Origin: Tubiluchus corallicola
Taxonomy: Eukaryota > Priapulida > Priapulimorpha > Priapulimorphida > Tubiluchidae
Length of the DNA: 64,000 nucleotides
Direction of reading: 5' to 3'
NCBI GenBank assembly: GCA_030141605.1
Contig: JAQGDQ010000726.1
Location: 1-64,000, forward strand
Shown here: in pieces, positions 11,661-23,480 of the stretch
Layout: each line of letters begins with the position of its first letter
How positions within the stretch are numbered: the stretch's first letter is position 1
Notes under the pieces: generated by a model
What the model was told of the DNA's origin: nothing
Databases searched by the model: none
Seen by the model: the letters and a program-made list of their open reading frames with translations, nothing else
Made by a program: the position numbers and the translations under genes

Positions 11661-12540
11661 TTGTTTTCAGAACCCTCTCAGCCCTCACAACGTTCGTCAT
11701 TTCGATGTCAATCACGTGACCGTGTACGTTGGTTTGTAGGAAATAACCCCATCGCACTTTTCATCCGGATTTCGAGAGAGGCTACGTGGCACACATTTTC
11801 ACTACTCTCTACCAGGTTTTTGAAACTGACGTATTCAGGCCTATGATAAATAGTTAGGTCAAGGCGCAACAGATGGCACCACATACGTATACGTTTCATA
11901 TCTATAAGTGTTATGATTTACCGTGTTGTCGAATTAAAGCAGTTAATCCTGGGTATCTAACCATATATGATAAGCACGTTGTTGAATTAAATATTTAACT
12001 TTCCGTATTTAATCTCATGTAGTACACACCTTGAGTATAGTTAAATATTTATCCATGTAATATATATGCATTAGTAAAGTATTTTGATTCAGAGTTAACC
12101 GGCCCTACCATAGAGAACTTTCTTTATTAGGAAGAGAGGAGTAAAGGAAAGCTGTGTTAAACAGTGATTTTGCTTAAATTAGTGACTAAATTATTAAATT
12201 AATAATTCAAGATTAAATGCTTGATGATGCAAAATTGAATCATCGTCGTGGCTAGAAGCCCAGCTATGTGTGGCATAGCATGCGATCAGCTGATGTTCGA
12301 CCGGCTAACTTAGAAGTAAAGATTGATGATGTAATCCTTATGCGCAGAAGCTCACGGCGCATTAGGTAGTTAGATAAAAGTGTTTTGAGGCCCCCACCTC
12401 GGGGAGATTAGGAACTGATTTGAAGACGGGAGGGTTAGCATTATTATCCTCTTACATTTAACGACTTGTGTTTAATATTTAATAAATGTGTAGTTTCTTA
12501 AATAAAGTCTTGATAGTTTGCCATGCCGATGGTGGCTACC
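11660..12540. other. Unassigned stretch, possible LTR-element 3' end
   Basis: No gene was recognised. At 12,290-12,365 the plus strand reads a short Arg/Ser-rich carboxy terminus ending in a stop (ILMRRSSRRIR), of the kind that ends some Ty3-type integrase frames. A purine-rich run (GAAGACGGGAGGG) at about 12,423 and AATAAA motifs at about 12,480-12,505 follow. This fits a retrotransposon 3' end only weakly. Confidence 0.25.
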
Positions 12541-13016
12541 TGGTAGATTTTTATACGTCTCTGTGAAAGTATTAGTTACATAAATATGACTTAAATAATA
12601 GTAAGAAGAATAATCATTTTATTTCGCACACATGGACAGTATTAGTACAACATCAACAACATCAAGATACAACAAAAGAATGCCAAATACAAGGACAACA
12701 TACGACCATGCAGTTCTGTTGTCTTTATTTAATATTAGACTTTATAGTATACTATAGTTGTACAGTGTATAGAAATAATTACTGTAATATATTATAAAAA
12801 TTAATGAAGTAGTGCAGACATTGAAAAAATGTTTAATTTTCAATATTTAATTTAATTTTAATTTTAAGCATTTAATTCTAAAAACTTAGAATTGATAATA
12901 TCTCTTTAAAACATAATAAAATGAAAAGTAGTTGAGCTATAAAGGTGCATATAAACTTACTGTTTACCTATCTTTCTACAGGCTAACTGTATATAAACGA
13001 TTTTGAATTATAGGAA

Positions 13017-13019
<3 letters not shown>

Positions 13020-13062
<43 letters not shown>

Positions 13063-13070
13063 TTTCCATG

Positions 13071-13110
<40 letters not shown>
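13020..13110. repeat. (TA)n microsatellite
   Basis: Two TA tracts separated by a short unique segment (ACTTTCCATGTTATAA). The paralogous location at 57,690-57,915 is expanded and split further. Confidence 0.95.
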
Positions 13111-13115
<5 letters not shown>

Positions 13116-13316
13116 ACGAGTAAAATATATTATAAGAGTAAAAATACGTAAAAATAAAGTATAATTATGTTAAATTTCATTGAGCTATACAACGTATGAT
13201 ATCAAATATTTTGTTAAAGACTTACTTATAATAAATGATTTTACTTGCCAGTGTTTGTATCAAAGTTTTTAAAAGTGTACAGTTTCTATTACTTGCTTGT
13301 ACACAAATTTGTGCAG

Positions 13317-13431
13317 GCTAGAAACTTGCAGAGCATGTAAGCATTGCGTACAAAGAGATATAACACTTCCAGAAACCACGACTAGGAACTACGTGTTCAG
13401 CCAGCAGTTTCTCCCTGAGCCTGAGACCTAA
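13317..13431 (+). CDS. CxxCxxC terminal exon-like ORF, copy 1
   Basis: After a clear pyrimidine-rich acceptor (TTTGTGCAG) the frame reads LETCRACKHCVQRDITLP and runs to TAA at 13,431, 38 codons in all. The paralogue at 58,125-58,317 has the same acceptor and begins LETCQACKHCVGRDIT, so the motif is preserved, but the downstream parts differ completely. I do not recognise the family. The Cys/His spacing could bind metal. Confidence 0.35.
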
Positions 13432-13676
13432 GAAACAACACATCAACCAAGGGTTGCACTGTATTACATTGTACTGATTCATAGCTTTTCCTACCTTAGC
13501 AGTAATTTTCATTGAACTACTTATGGTGGCTAGAAAACACCTGGGACTGTCGCCTGTTACTATTAGACTTCATGTACAATTTGCATCACTGTTGACATAG
13601 AGTCTGCTTAAGTGATAACGTTTCTGTTTTGTTACAATAACTAGGTAAAGAAGCATGATGAAACTAATGTATAAAA

Positions 13677-14609
13677 TCAATCTGAATCAGGATCCGAATC
13701 CAGAGAACGTTTCTGATGAATCCCCACAAAACTTTTCAAACTACTGGGAATACTCCTGTAATCAATGTTATTAGTAGTTATGATTCTTGCACAACAACAT
13801 TTCAGCTCGAGTTTACAAGCAAGATAAGAACTCTCCATTTCATTTATAATTTCGCTCCTAATTTTAGTTAGGTCGCTAAGTGAACCAAGATGGTGCATGA
13901 GTTCTTTCAGCATCTCATGGTTAGACATTCCATCATGTCCTTCTGAATCAAGGTGCAAGCCATGCTCCAGGAACAACTTGTAAATTTGCATCAGCGCTGA
14001 ATTACACATGTGTGGTGTGTAAACACAGTTTAGGACTTTCTTAAAAAGAATGCTGAAAGCAGTTTTTCCGTCACTGGTAACTAAATTGATATCGAGGCCC
14101 CGTTGGTTTTTAAATAAAACTCCCAGAGAGCCATACAGGTCTTGCCAATTCGGTATTCTTCTAGAGTACATCTTGCTACTTAATACATTCATAACTGGAC
14201 TGTGTACAGTGCGCAGAGTTAAAACGTCAACAAAACGCGCCCCTTTATTGAGTAACAAGTTTAAAAGATTGGCTTGTTGAAGCAGAGCTGCAAATATGCC
14301 TGTTTTCTCTTCTTTACTGCTCACTCCATTTTCGTTTAGTGAATGCTGAGATGACTGACTTAGGATTCTTTCACTGTTTTCTCTTATTTGACTTGGCAAT
14401 TTTGCTGATGTTTTATTTTCAGAACTGAAAAAACACTTTACGTTACCCGTCTGGTCTTCAACCTGGATAGCCAGCAAAATTTTTACTTTAAAGTAAAAAC
14501 TGACTGCAAAATCCTGCAGGGATTTCCCATTCACATCACAAAGATTTCCTCCTGCCACTTTGTCAAAGAGCATCAACATTATTATCTTAAGTGTTTGAGT
14601 TGCGATCAC
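13677..14609 (-). CDS. Ankyrin-repeat / SOCS-box-like protein, 3' coding part
   Basis: An uninterrupted frame of about 310 codons with normal amino-acid composition. The first codon of the frame at 14,609 is GTG, so the true start is either an internal Met (for example in LKIIMLMLF) or lies in a lost upstream exon. The middle has ankyrin-like helical pairs (AALLQQANLLNLLLNKGARF; VTSDGKTAFSILFKK; LMQIYKLFLEHGLHLDSEGHDG). The C-terminus (LKCCCARIITTNN...IPSSLKSFVG) has the spacing of a SOCS box, whose last part usually reads L(P)..LK.YL. Such proteins act as substrate receptors for cullin-5 ubiquitin ligases; here that is inference. Similarity to copy B starts at 14,643, so the 5' part may have been cut off by the duplication. 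Confidence 0.6.
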   Translation of the reverse strand: MIATQTLKIIMLMLFDKVAGGNLCDVNGKSLQDFAVSFYFKVKILLAIQVEDQTGNVKCFFSSENKTSAKLPSQIRENSERILSQSSQHSLNENGVSSKEEKTGIFAALLQQANLLNLLLNKGARFVDVLTLRTVHSPVMNVLSSKMYSRRIPNWQDLYGSLGVLFKNQRGLDINLVTSDGKTAFSILFKKVLNCVYTPHMCNSALMQIYKLFLEHGLHLDSEGHDGMSNHEMLKELMHHLGSLSDLTKIRSEIINEMESSYLACKLELKCCCARIITTNNIDYRSIPSSLKSFVGIHQKRSLDSDPDSD

Positions 14610-15139
14610 GCAAACATTTAGACCACACAGTTACTTGAAAAAAATTTCTTTCTTATATTCAGGTTTCAGCTAAATTTTAAAGATACGTTATCTGATTCAC
14701 AGCCGTTTAACAGTAAAAATACCAAATACAACAGTAATTGATGAAATTTATTCATTTTGCCTACATGTTGAATGTTGAATTTATATGTCTTTGTTTACAT
14801 GCATTTATATATATGTATATCTATTTGAATTTTGTATATTATAGTGTATAAATTTATATTACTTAATTACTATGATACATTGTTCTCTAAACTGTAGCAT
14901 TATACAAAAAGCACAAACAGTAAACATTTAACAAGGAGAATAATTCGAAATACATAACAATAAGAATTTATTTTATATAAATTTTGTTAAAAACATGTTG
15001 TACAAAATTTTAGGCAATCAAAGATATAATCTGCTTTTAGAAAGTGACACTCATAGCAGAAATGATGAGGCAATTTTTTCTTGAAAATTATAAAACAGTA
15101 CCTAAAAGTTCTTTTTTATTATTTACTTTAATTTTTTGT

Positions 15140-18100
15140 TCATTTAATCATTAAAAAACTCGTAGACAATATTGCAATTATAGAGATCGCTGTTGTGTCA
15201 TGTCCTAGAGCTCCGTCAGATGTTACAGGGGCGACAAAACCTTCGTCTCCATACGTATACCTTGAAAAAGCCTGCTCTATATCAATCCATGCTAAATAAT
15301 AGCTAATTTTTGCTCCAAAAACCGCTGAATTTTCATCATGTATTGGCTCACCGTGCTCATCCCGATGACGAAAAGTAGCGCCACTATAAATGCCAACAAC
15401 TTCCAGAGTTAGTGGGTTTAATAAAAACGGTCCACCAGAATCGCCCTACAGAAAGAATATAAATAAATAATAAATAAATATTATATATGTGCTTATATTT
15501 ACGTATTTACGCATGCAGACACTACACACTTATATTAGTCGTATATTAGTGTCATATTATACAGTCATATTAGTGTGTATGTGTATGCACACACTCACTG
15601 CTTCATATGAGTATGTGTGTGCGTGTGTGTGTACATTATGCCGATCATTTTTTATAAACATGTCCCCACTTTCTTCACATTAGAGAAACGTACCTGTCCA
15701 ATGTTGCACCTAATTTCACACGTATTTTTAGTGAAATTTCACTTTTTTAATACAAAGCGAGTTTATTGGTAGTTTGTATTATACCTTATTGTTTTCAGAA
15801 ATTTATTTGGGGTTTGTTTGCTGTTTTTAGAAAACTTAACGAGTCTTATTATGCTGAAGGTGTTGAGTAGTAGCAAAGGCACATTTTGCACATCAATGCA
15901 TTAATAATCAATAAGATGCGAACATCCTACACAGTGTTCATTTATAAATATTTATCTAACGCAAACCCTGAAGCAGCTTTTGCTGATGCAAAGTTAAAGC
16001 CTGAATACAAGAGAATGAGGCTAGAACCATGTAAACGTGTAGCTTGTAAGCGAAAATTGCCCAAAATGGAACCTCCAATTAACTCGTTACCACTCCTCTT
16101 GGTGAAAGTGCGCAAACATGTGACCGACATTATCGTGTAGCCCTGTTAATTGTCTTTCCAAAGAACTAAATATATGTATATCCCAATATCCCACCATGCA
16201 CTGCGATAACTTTTTCTTGCAGGCTGCTTGGTTAAGATTTAAAAAAATCGAACGGCGTGTCCAAAAAAACGCCCTTGTGCGTGAAATCGTGGCCCTCCTG
16301 CGAGTTCTAGCTATGACACCCGACGTTTAACGGGCTACCCAACCATTTTCGACTACCAAAAATACGACACATTCCTGATCTAGAGAAATATAGTTATAAG
16401 TTTTGCCAAAAAACGGACAAAAAGGGCCATTTGGGTGGGTGGGTGTTCGCCCTAGGGACCCAATTCGAACAAAGACTGGCGGCTCCAATGAGATGAGACG
16501 ACACTAGTTGAGGTTCTTTCATCTGATATACAGATGATGGTGCTGAAAATGGAGCGGTAGCCTCGAGTCTTATATATACATGCATAGGTTCAATTGCAGG
16601 TTCAATTATCTGGCTAATTATTGACTCCAGATAGCAGCTGCCCAGAATTTTTTCAGCAAAACTACACTTGCCCTTCAGAATTGGCCAGGAATAATTTTGC
16701 AAATGTTTGTTGTTGTATTTTTTTTCAGTAACAGAAACAAAATTGCTGCCGTTATTGTTGTCGCTTTTTACTTCAGTAATAGAGACTAAATCACTGCCAT
16801 GCTTCTTGTATTTCAGTAGTAAAGACAACATTACTACCATGTTTTTCAATAATATTTTAATCCAGTAAAATCTTAGGATTGTAAGTACATCTGGTATGTC
16901 TTTCCCTCAACAAACTAATGTCACTTTACCCACAAATAATGTAAATTACCCAATGAGATCAAATTTAGTGAACTAAAATTTCTCATTTTGCTGAATCTTA
17001 CGCCATTCATGTGTTTTATAAGAATTAGTCTACCATGGTTCTTACTTACTGGGCCACCAATACGTCCTCGTTGATATGCACAGATGAAAAGCCTTGGGTC
17101 ATAAATGCTGCAATGACCCCGATCAGTAACTACGAAGTAAGCCTTCTTCAAACGATTTGGTACTTCGTTTGGTCTGTCTGAAATATTTGTATTGGTGTCA
17201 GCTACATTTCCCTACTGCTAATGTAGTTCAATTCAATCTGCCTAATAGAGTACGACTAATAAAAGCAGCAAATGTGAAGACAATACAGCTCTCTGTGAAT
17301 CATAACACCTGGAGGATGACAAATTCTACAGCTCTAAAATTAGTTTTCACAAGAATTTTATCTATTTGATTAATTTCAATTCTTTGAATAGTGAAATTAT
17401 AAGAAACATTGCATACCACTCCATATAGCTGTTCCCCATCCCACAAGAGTAATTACTCGGTTTATGTAACTAATTCTGTCAGATATAGGCAGTTTTGCAG
17501 GTCGAATATGTTCGCTGAACTCAACAAGTATGTTTAATCGCAGAAAAGCAATATCATTGTCACGCCCATCAAATCCTTCGTGAATTTTGTAATGGTGAAC
17601 CTGCAATAACAAAAACAACTAAAATGGACACTTGCATATATTTCAATCTAGCCTGTCATTAGATATCAGAAAAAATCACTAAATATCAAATCCAGGCCTG
17701 CAAAAGTGACTGCAACGAAATTGGGGAAAGAGGTGCAAAAACATCCTTCATTAAACTGCAGTTCGGTGCTTCACCAGAGGAGAGGGGTTCGGACTTGCAG
17801 GGACAAACAATTGCGGGGCTAATAATTATCTCCATGAGTTAAAACATAAACAATAAAGCACTGTTGAAATGAATCAAAGCCACGGGAAATGAAAACCGGA
17901 AATCTCTGTAAGTGATTTTGTAAGAGTAAAAACAACAAGTAAAGAAACCTAAACCCTATCACAACTTAACCTGTGAAATACAAAATTATTTGCATTGTTT
18001 GTATGCCTTAGAGTAACTAATATCAATTTAAAGATGTGCAGAATTTTCTAGAGGACTAAAAAAACAGAGAAGTAATGAGAAAATTGGCCCGAAAGAAAGT

Positions 18101-21100
18101 CAACACGACATGACTGCAGTTGTCACTTCAAAGTACAGCAAGTGTAGTCCGTCTCTGTAATATTATAACATTCCCATTATTATAACTTGCACACACGTAA
18201 AAGTCAGAATGAAAACTAATCAGATAGAAACAAAGGGTGTGTAAATTCTTGCGCATGAGAGATGAGATATATGTAGAAATTAGTTTAATGTAAATCTGAG
18301 GATTACTTCCAACTGAAACGTTCTCAAGGTTACAAGGAAAAATGTTAACATCATGCTATATATGGTGTTGACAGCCACATATTTCAACAAATGACATCAA
18401 GATATTACTAAATCTTTTATATTATAGTATGTGATGGAGAAGATAAAACTTACATAGCGTTCTTTTCTTAGTTGATTTAAATAGATGCTTCCAAGTAATA
18501 CCCTAATGTGTCGCCCTGCTGCTATGCCACTGCAAAAGAATTATAACTGCATGTAAGCAATGTTAGCCTCATATTTTAAATGCTTCAATTCAACTACAAT
18601 TGCATCTTAGATTTCTTACTCTGAAAAACGATAAAGCCTGAATTGTTACAAGTAATAAAATTAGTAGCTGAAAACACCTTGTACAAAAGCGACCTCTAGA
18701 ATATTGATTACTGGAGGAAGCAGTATGATGTACACACACTTGTGTACACGTCTCTGGTATTTTTGTGTGACTTTAATTGCTGTTATGCAAATGGTAACAG
18801 AAATAAAAATCTATACAAATTTATATGAAAAGACTGTCTGCAGATATACATTTTATTTTAAGCACTATGTAGTACACACCACCTTATAGCATGAATACTT
18901 ACTCTTTAAAAGCGTGAGCTACTGTTAGAACATGTCTGTCATCGATAAGCACTCCTCCAGCAACAACGCGAACATCAGGCTTCTCAGGCAAAGGAGGACG
19001 AAGTATCCTAACCTTCAATAATGCATAATTGTTACTACACATTGAGAGCTTACGGGTTGCATTTCAGCACCAACAAAAGACGTTAAATTAACCCCTTACT
19101 GATGGGTACATGCATTTACCAATTATCTGTGACGGGCAAAAACAGTGCCTTATTAACTTTCGGCTCCCCAAATTCAACAAAGTTTGGAAAAGAAACGACT
19201 AACGTACAAGTAAATTATATCTAAACAAAATAAGTTCATTTCCTTTCTTCCTTTTCTAAATTTTTGCAGCACCCGGGAGTGCGTTCACAGAATGTAACAA
19301 CAGCTTGTGTTGTTCAGTTTTTTAAGCTGACTTGGTGTTTCTTTTGCATAATCAACTCACAGCCAATCCTTAAAGCTTATCAGCAATTGAAATGCCTAGA
19401 AACTATAAGTTCATTACCTTATAACCAGCATGCATTTATTTTTGGTATGTTATTACATGAAAAATTGCATGCATTGTATGTGTTTTTTTTTTAAATTTGG
19501 AAAGATTTCATGGTATGATCAGACTAGAATTACAGTTAATTTCGCTGAATCGGACATTAACCTAATTGTTACTGTTCCATTCTGTACTTTTCACCTGATA
19601 GCTGTCAGACTTTGTCTTTCCAACAGTGAAAAATCCATTGCCATTTCAGAACCTGAATGATCCAGCAAGTAAATAAATGTGCACTGTAATTATATATCGA
19701 GCTACTTACTGGGGATCCTGGCTGTCACTTCAACAGTGCACTGGACCGTCGTTATAATTAGCTGCATCCAGCCTAGGACAGACCCAAATGTAACTGTTAC
19801 ATTCTGGTACACAAGTTCCATAGTACCCTTATGATGGGGGATGTCAAAACTAAACAAATATTCGACGTCGTGAAGGAGATGCAAAGTAAGAAATCTTGAC
19901 TCTGTTGTTCAAAATCGTAATTTAATTTTTGTCTTTAGAACTTCTCAATGCACTTTGTGAAACCACAAAAAAGTGGTTTATTGCAGTAGTAACTACACTA
20001 TTGTCATCACTTTAACCCGAACAATTTGATTATAAAAAAATAACCTTTGTTGCTCCTGCCCAAGAAAATTGGTCAGACCGTGAACAAAAATACAGCCTTG
20101 CCAGCTTTAGATCCTGAGTATGTGTTACCATTCTAGCATCATGTTAAAATTGAAAAATGAAGTAAAATAGAAAAAGTGGAAAAAGCTACTTTTTGAACAA
20201 CAACAAAAACACACCATGAAAGGAAATTCCCCTTCTTCTGCATTTTCTCCACCATGAAGTCTAGGTTCAGCCGACAACTCTGTAACAAGTGTTGTAGTTT
20301 ACTTATAAATAAATGGCGAAAAAGCAAATTTGTGCTTTCCAGTATCATTACATTTTGTAAATAAGTCATTAATTTCACATCCGTGAAGCCACATTAGTTA
20401 ATATTTGTTCCAGATTGCAAGGTTTATAATGTACTCAATCCAAGTTGCAAGGTTTATAATATACTTAATCCAAGTTGCAAGGTTTATAATATACTTAATC
20501 CAAGTTGCAAGGTTTATAATAAACTTAATCCAAGTTGCAAGGTTTATAAGATACTTAATCCAAGTTGCAAGGTTTATAATATACTCAATTCAAGTTGCAA
20601 GGTTTATAATGTACTCAATCCAAGTTGCAAGGTTTATAATATACTTAATTCAAGTTGCAAGGTTTATAATAAACCCAATCGAAGTTGCAAGGTTTATAAT
20701 ATACTTAATCCAAGTTGCAAGGTTCATAATGTACTCAATCCAAGTTGCAAGGTTGATAATATATTCAATCCAAGTTGCAAGGTTTATAATATACTTAATC
20801 CAAGTTGCAAGGTTTATAATATACTTAATCCAAGTTGCAAGGTTCATAATGTACTCAATCCAAGTTGCAAGGTTGATAATATACTCAATCAAGACATTTT
20901 CTGCTTTGACAACACTTTAATGATGTCTTGTCTTCTCATCCATATGAGATGATTAGAGTAAAATGATGGAGAAATGTTTCATTTCGCAATTTTAATGCAA
21001 ATTTAAGGTAAGGTTAAGATTAATTGTTGCAATTCTAACTATGTCTAACCTGTTTCATTTGAACCTGGGGTAATCGCGGAAGATGAAACTGCTACAGACA

Positions 21101-21307
21101 GACATGTGTCAATGCAGATCCAAGTTGTAAACAAGAACAAAAGTGTAGTCGCAAGACAAAGTTCTCTAGGTGCTAATGAATGAAATTGCTGAAAAATGTT
21201 AATGTCAAAGAGTAAACGATACAATAGTAGTTGTACTTGATGATCTAAAGAATGTCAAAAAATAGCAACAATTACTACTTTTAATTATTGTAGAATTTTA
21301 CTGCCAT
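15140..21307 (-). CDS. Trypsin-fold (S1) serine protease, copy B, eight exons
   Basis: Exons on minus: 21307-21302, 21188-21050, 20279-20215, 19012-18903, 18529-18454, 17600-17417, 17177-17050 and 15445-15140. Exon lengths equal those of copy A (6, 139, 65, 110, 76, 184, 128, 306), giving 337 residues with no stop or frameshift. The triad is kept: His in VLTVAHAF, Asp in DNDIAFLRL, and Ser in GDSGGP. Differences cluster on the surface. Cys234 of copy A (GRICGP) is Gly here (GRIGGP), leaving only the 216/226 pair. The intron-3 donor is GTGTGT, against GTATGT in copy A. The signal peptide and hydrophobic C-terminal tail are kept. The intact frame implies that both copies are functional genes or diverged very recently. 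Confidence 0.85.
15800..16410 (+). repeat. Insert with a dispersed repeat (pairs with 33,370-33,700)
   Basis: Present only in copy B. From about 15,900 to 16,240 it resembles 33,400-33,690 on the same strand (shared GCGAACATCCTACA, TCTAACGCAAA-like and CAGGCTG segments) but is diverged. An open frame at 15,886-16,140 (84 codons, Lys/Arg-rich) exists only in this copy. It is probably part of an unrecognised mobile element. Confidence 0.5.
19690..19910 (-). CDS. Exon-like ORF inside protease B intron 3
   Basis: Counterpart of 7,000-7,225. The N-terminal ([14 protein letters not shown]) and C-terminal ([12 protein letters not shown]) parts are in the same frame as copy A. The middle is shifted and restored by indels netting minus three bases. 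The stretch stays open on the minus strand and ends at a possible donor (CCCAGTAAGTAG). Role unknown. Confidence 0.3.
20405..20890. repeat. 30-bp minisatellite, about 16 units (copy B)
   Basis: Same 30-bp unit as at 7,730, roughly doubled in number, inside intron 2 of protease B. Units alternate between TATACTTAATC and TGTACTCAATC variants. Confidence 0.95.
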
Positions 21308-21763
21308 CTTAAAAATTGTGCTTGTGAAATACTGAAGGTCTTACAGTACTCGTGCTGTTCTCTTTCAGGTTTCGTTGCTCAGTTTAATTTAGTTTGTTGT
21401 CATAAAAATATTTATAAATATGCAAACTTATTAAAACTGGTAAATGAAAATGAAATGATGAACATTCGACATAAAAATAAATACGTTTCTGAACAAAAAA
21501 AATACGTCAATTTTATCATACAAACCCATTAAGCCAGACTTATAGGAGCAAATAAAATGATCCAATAATATAAAATCAATATAAAAAAGTTACAGTATTA
21601 ATTTTATTTTATTTTTAAAAACACTGCCTGCAATTTAGTTACTCTGATATCAAATGCCAAGTTATTCCAAAAATAGGGCCCTCATAAACGATAAAATTTT
21701 TGATAAAACCACAGTTCTTATTTTCGGAATATAAGTAATGATGCAGGTGGTGTATGGATGGTT

Positions 21764-22235
21764 TTATAAATACAAGTGCCTTTGGTGATTGAGCATAAAC
21801 ATCAAATTATTAAACTCGCGTGTTGAATAAAGTAGTATGAAGTCCAATGTAACATTAGCATGATCGCGTAGCTTTATTGTAGCACATACATGTAGCAATA
21901 ATATGTCTTGACATACAGCTGAAATATTGCAGAGAGAAGTTATACAGGAACACAAGAGTAAAGTTCAGAGTCTCCATGGTCAGCTGCCTTCTTTCAGACC
22001 TTTATGTACAGATTCCAGTTCCTAAATTGATGTAGACTATTTTAGTCAATGTTACAGAATTATAGATAACTTTCCCGAGCAATGGACGTGTGCTGATCTG
22101 TCACCATGATAATGTCTCCTGTTGGCTGAGCAAGTTCAACTGAATATTGACTGGTCCAGTTGGAGTCACATTTTGTTCTTGAAATGATAAAGCGACACAC
22201 ATTCTCACAAACTCCCTCACTGTAACTGGTTACAG
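21764..22235 (-). CDS. Cys-rich exon-like island upstream of protease B
   Basis: After an acceptor at about 22,232 (GTTACAG) the minus strand encodes EGVCENVCRFIISRTKCDSN and VELAQPTGDIIMVT, then a copy-specific tail ending near 22,050. A conserved open stretch to a stop at 21,764 contains an AATAAA (about 21,865) and may be 3' UTR. It is probably the last coding exon of a small secreted Cys-rich gene whose earlier exons are the islands at 24,090-24,216 and 24,380-24,507. I could not join the phases convincingly. Confidence 0.35.
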
Positions 22236-22669
22236 CACGTAAATAAATGAAAAACGGGGAAATATTGGTACTAGTAAGTTTCGTACAGCTAGGTAAATTT
22301 TGTCCTGGTAATTTTGGTACGAGGAAATTTTAGAAGCAGAAAAAGTTGCTAACGCACCAATCCATTTAAGAGAACGAAAGCTGGTAGCCCCTTGCTTGAT
22401 TGGTGATCAAATCTAGCATAACTGAATGTCAGAAGATATGTTTGTATTGGCCAAGTTTAATATTCCTTTCGTGATTATATTTTTGATATAATAAATGATT
22501 AATTCATGTTTGGGCAGTAAGACAGCAATACGAATTTTGGAAATAATTATGATGATAATGACGATGTTAACAACGTATGGTGGTGCTGATGGTGATGACG
22601 ATGACAATGATGATGATGATTGAAGTAGTCGTTGTGGTGGTGGTGGTGGAGATATCTTGCTCGCATACC

Positions 22670-23480
22670 TAAAGGTTTGCCTGGTACATGCCCTGGATTC
22701 AAGTCACAGCGTCCCATGAAAGCCAGGCCACAACCTCGCCTGTACTGGGCCAGCAATCTTAACTATAGTACGAGTAGGAAGCGGCAAGCCATCACTGGCC
22801 CTGTTAAGGTGTGCCTGTACATGCCCTGAATTCAAGTCACACCGCCACACAAAAGCCAGGCCACAACCTCGCCAGTACTGGGCTAGCAATGTTTACTAAA
22901 TTATGACTAGGAAGTGGCATGCCATCACTGGCCCTGTTAAGATTTGCCTGTACATGGCCTGAATTCAAGTCACACCGCCACACAAAAGCCAGGCCACAAC
23001 CTCGCCAGTACTGGGCTAGCAATGTTAACTAAATTATGACTAGGAAGTGGCATGCCAACACTGGCCCTGTTAAGGTTTGCCTGTACATGACCTGAATTCA
23101 AGTCACACCGCCACACAAAAGCCAGGCCACAACCTCGCCAGTACTGGGCTAGCAATGTTAACTAAATTATGACTAGGAAGTGGCATGCCATCACTGGCCC
23201 TGTTAAGGTTTGCCTGTACATGGCCTGAATTCAAGTCACACCGCCACACAAAAGCCAGGCCACAACCTCGCCAGTACTGGGCTAGCAATGTTAACTAAAT
23301 TATGACTAGGAAGTGGCATGCCATCACTGGCCCTGTTAAGGTGTGCCTGTACATGCCCTTGATTCAGCAACCTCGCCTGTACTGGGCCAGAAAACTTAAC
23401 TATATTATTATTAGGAAGTGGCATGCCATCACTGGCACTGTTAAGGTGTGCCTGTACATGGCCTTGATTAAGCAAAAACT
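22670..23480. repeat. 133-bp minisatellite, about 6 units (copy B)
   Basis: Tandem 133-bp units with shared GCCACAACCTCGCCAGTACT and GTTAAGGTTTGCCTGTACAT cores. The middle four units are nearly identical, and the flanking ones are diverged and shortened. Repeated minus-strand frames of 61 codons are a by-product of the period. Confidence 0.95.

Larger units (their letters stand above)
12536..13431 (+). repeat. Dispersed repeat copy 1 (pairs with 57,355-58,317)
   Basis: Shares with 57,355-58,170 a collinear series: a TGGTAGATTTTTAT lead, an ATGGACAGTATTAGT segment, an AT-rich body, a TATA microsatellite and a terminal exon-like piece. This copy has an extra insert of about 130 bp (12,670-12,800). 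It is a dispersed duplicate, possibly a mobile element or a duplicated gene fragment. Confidence 0.75.
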
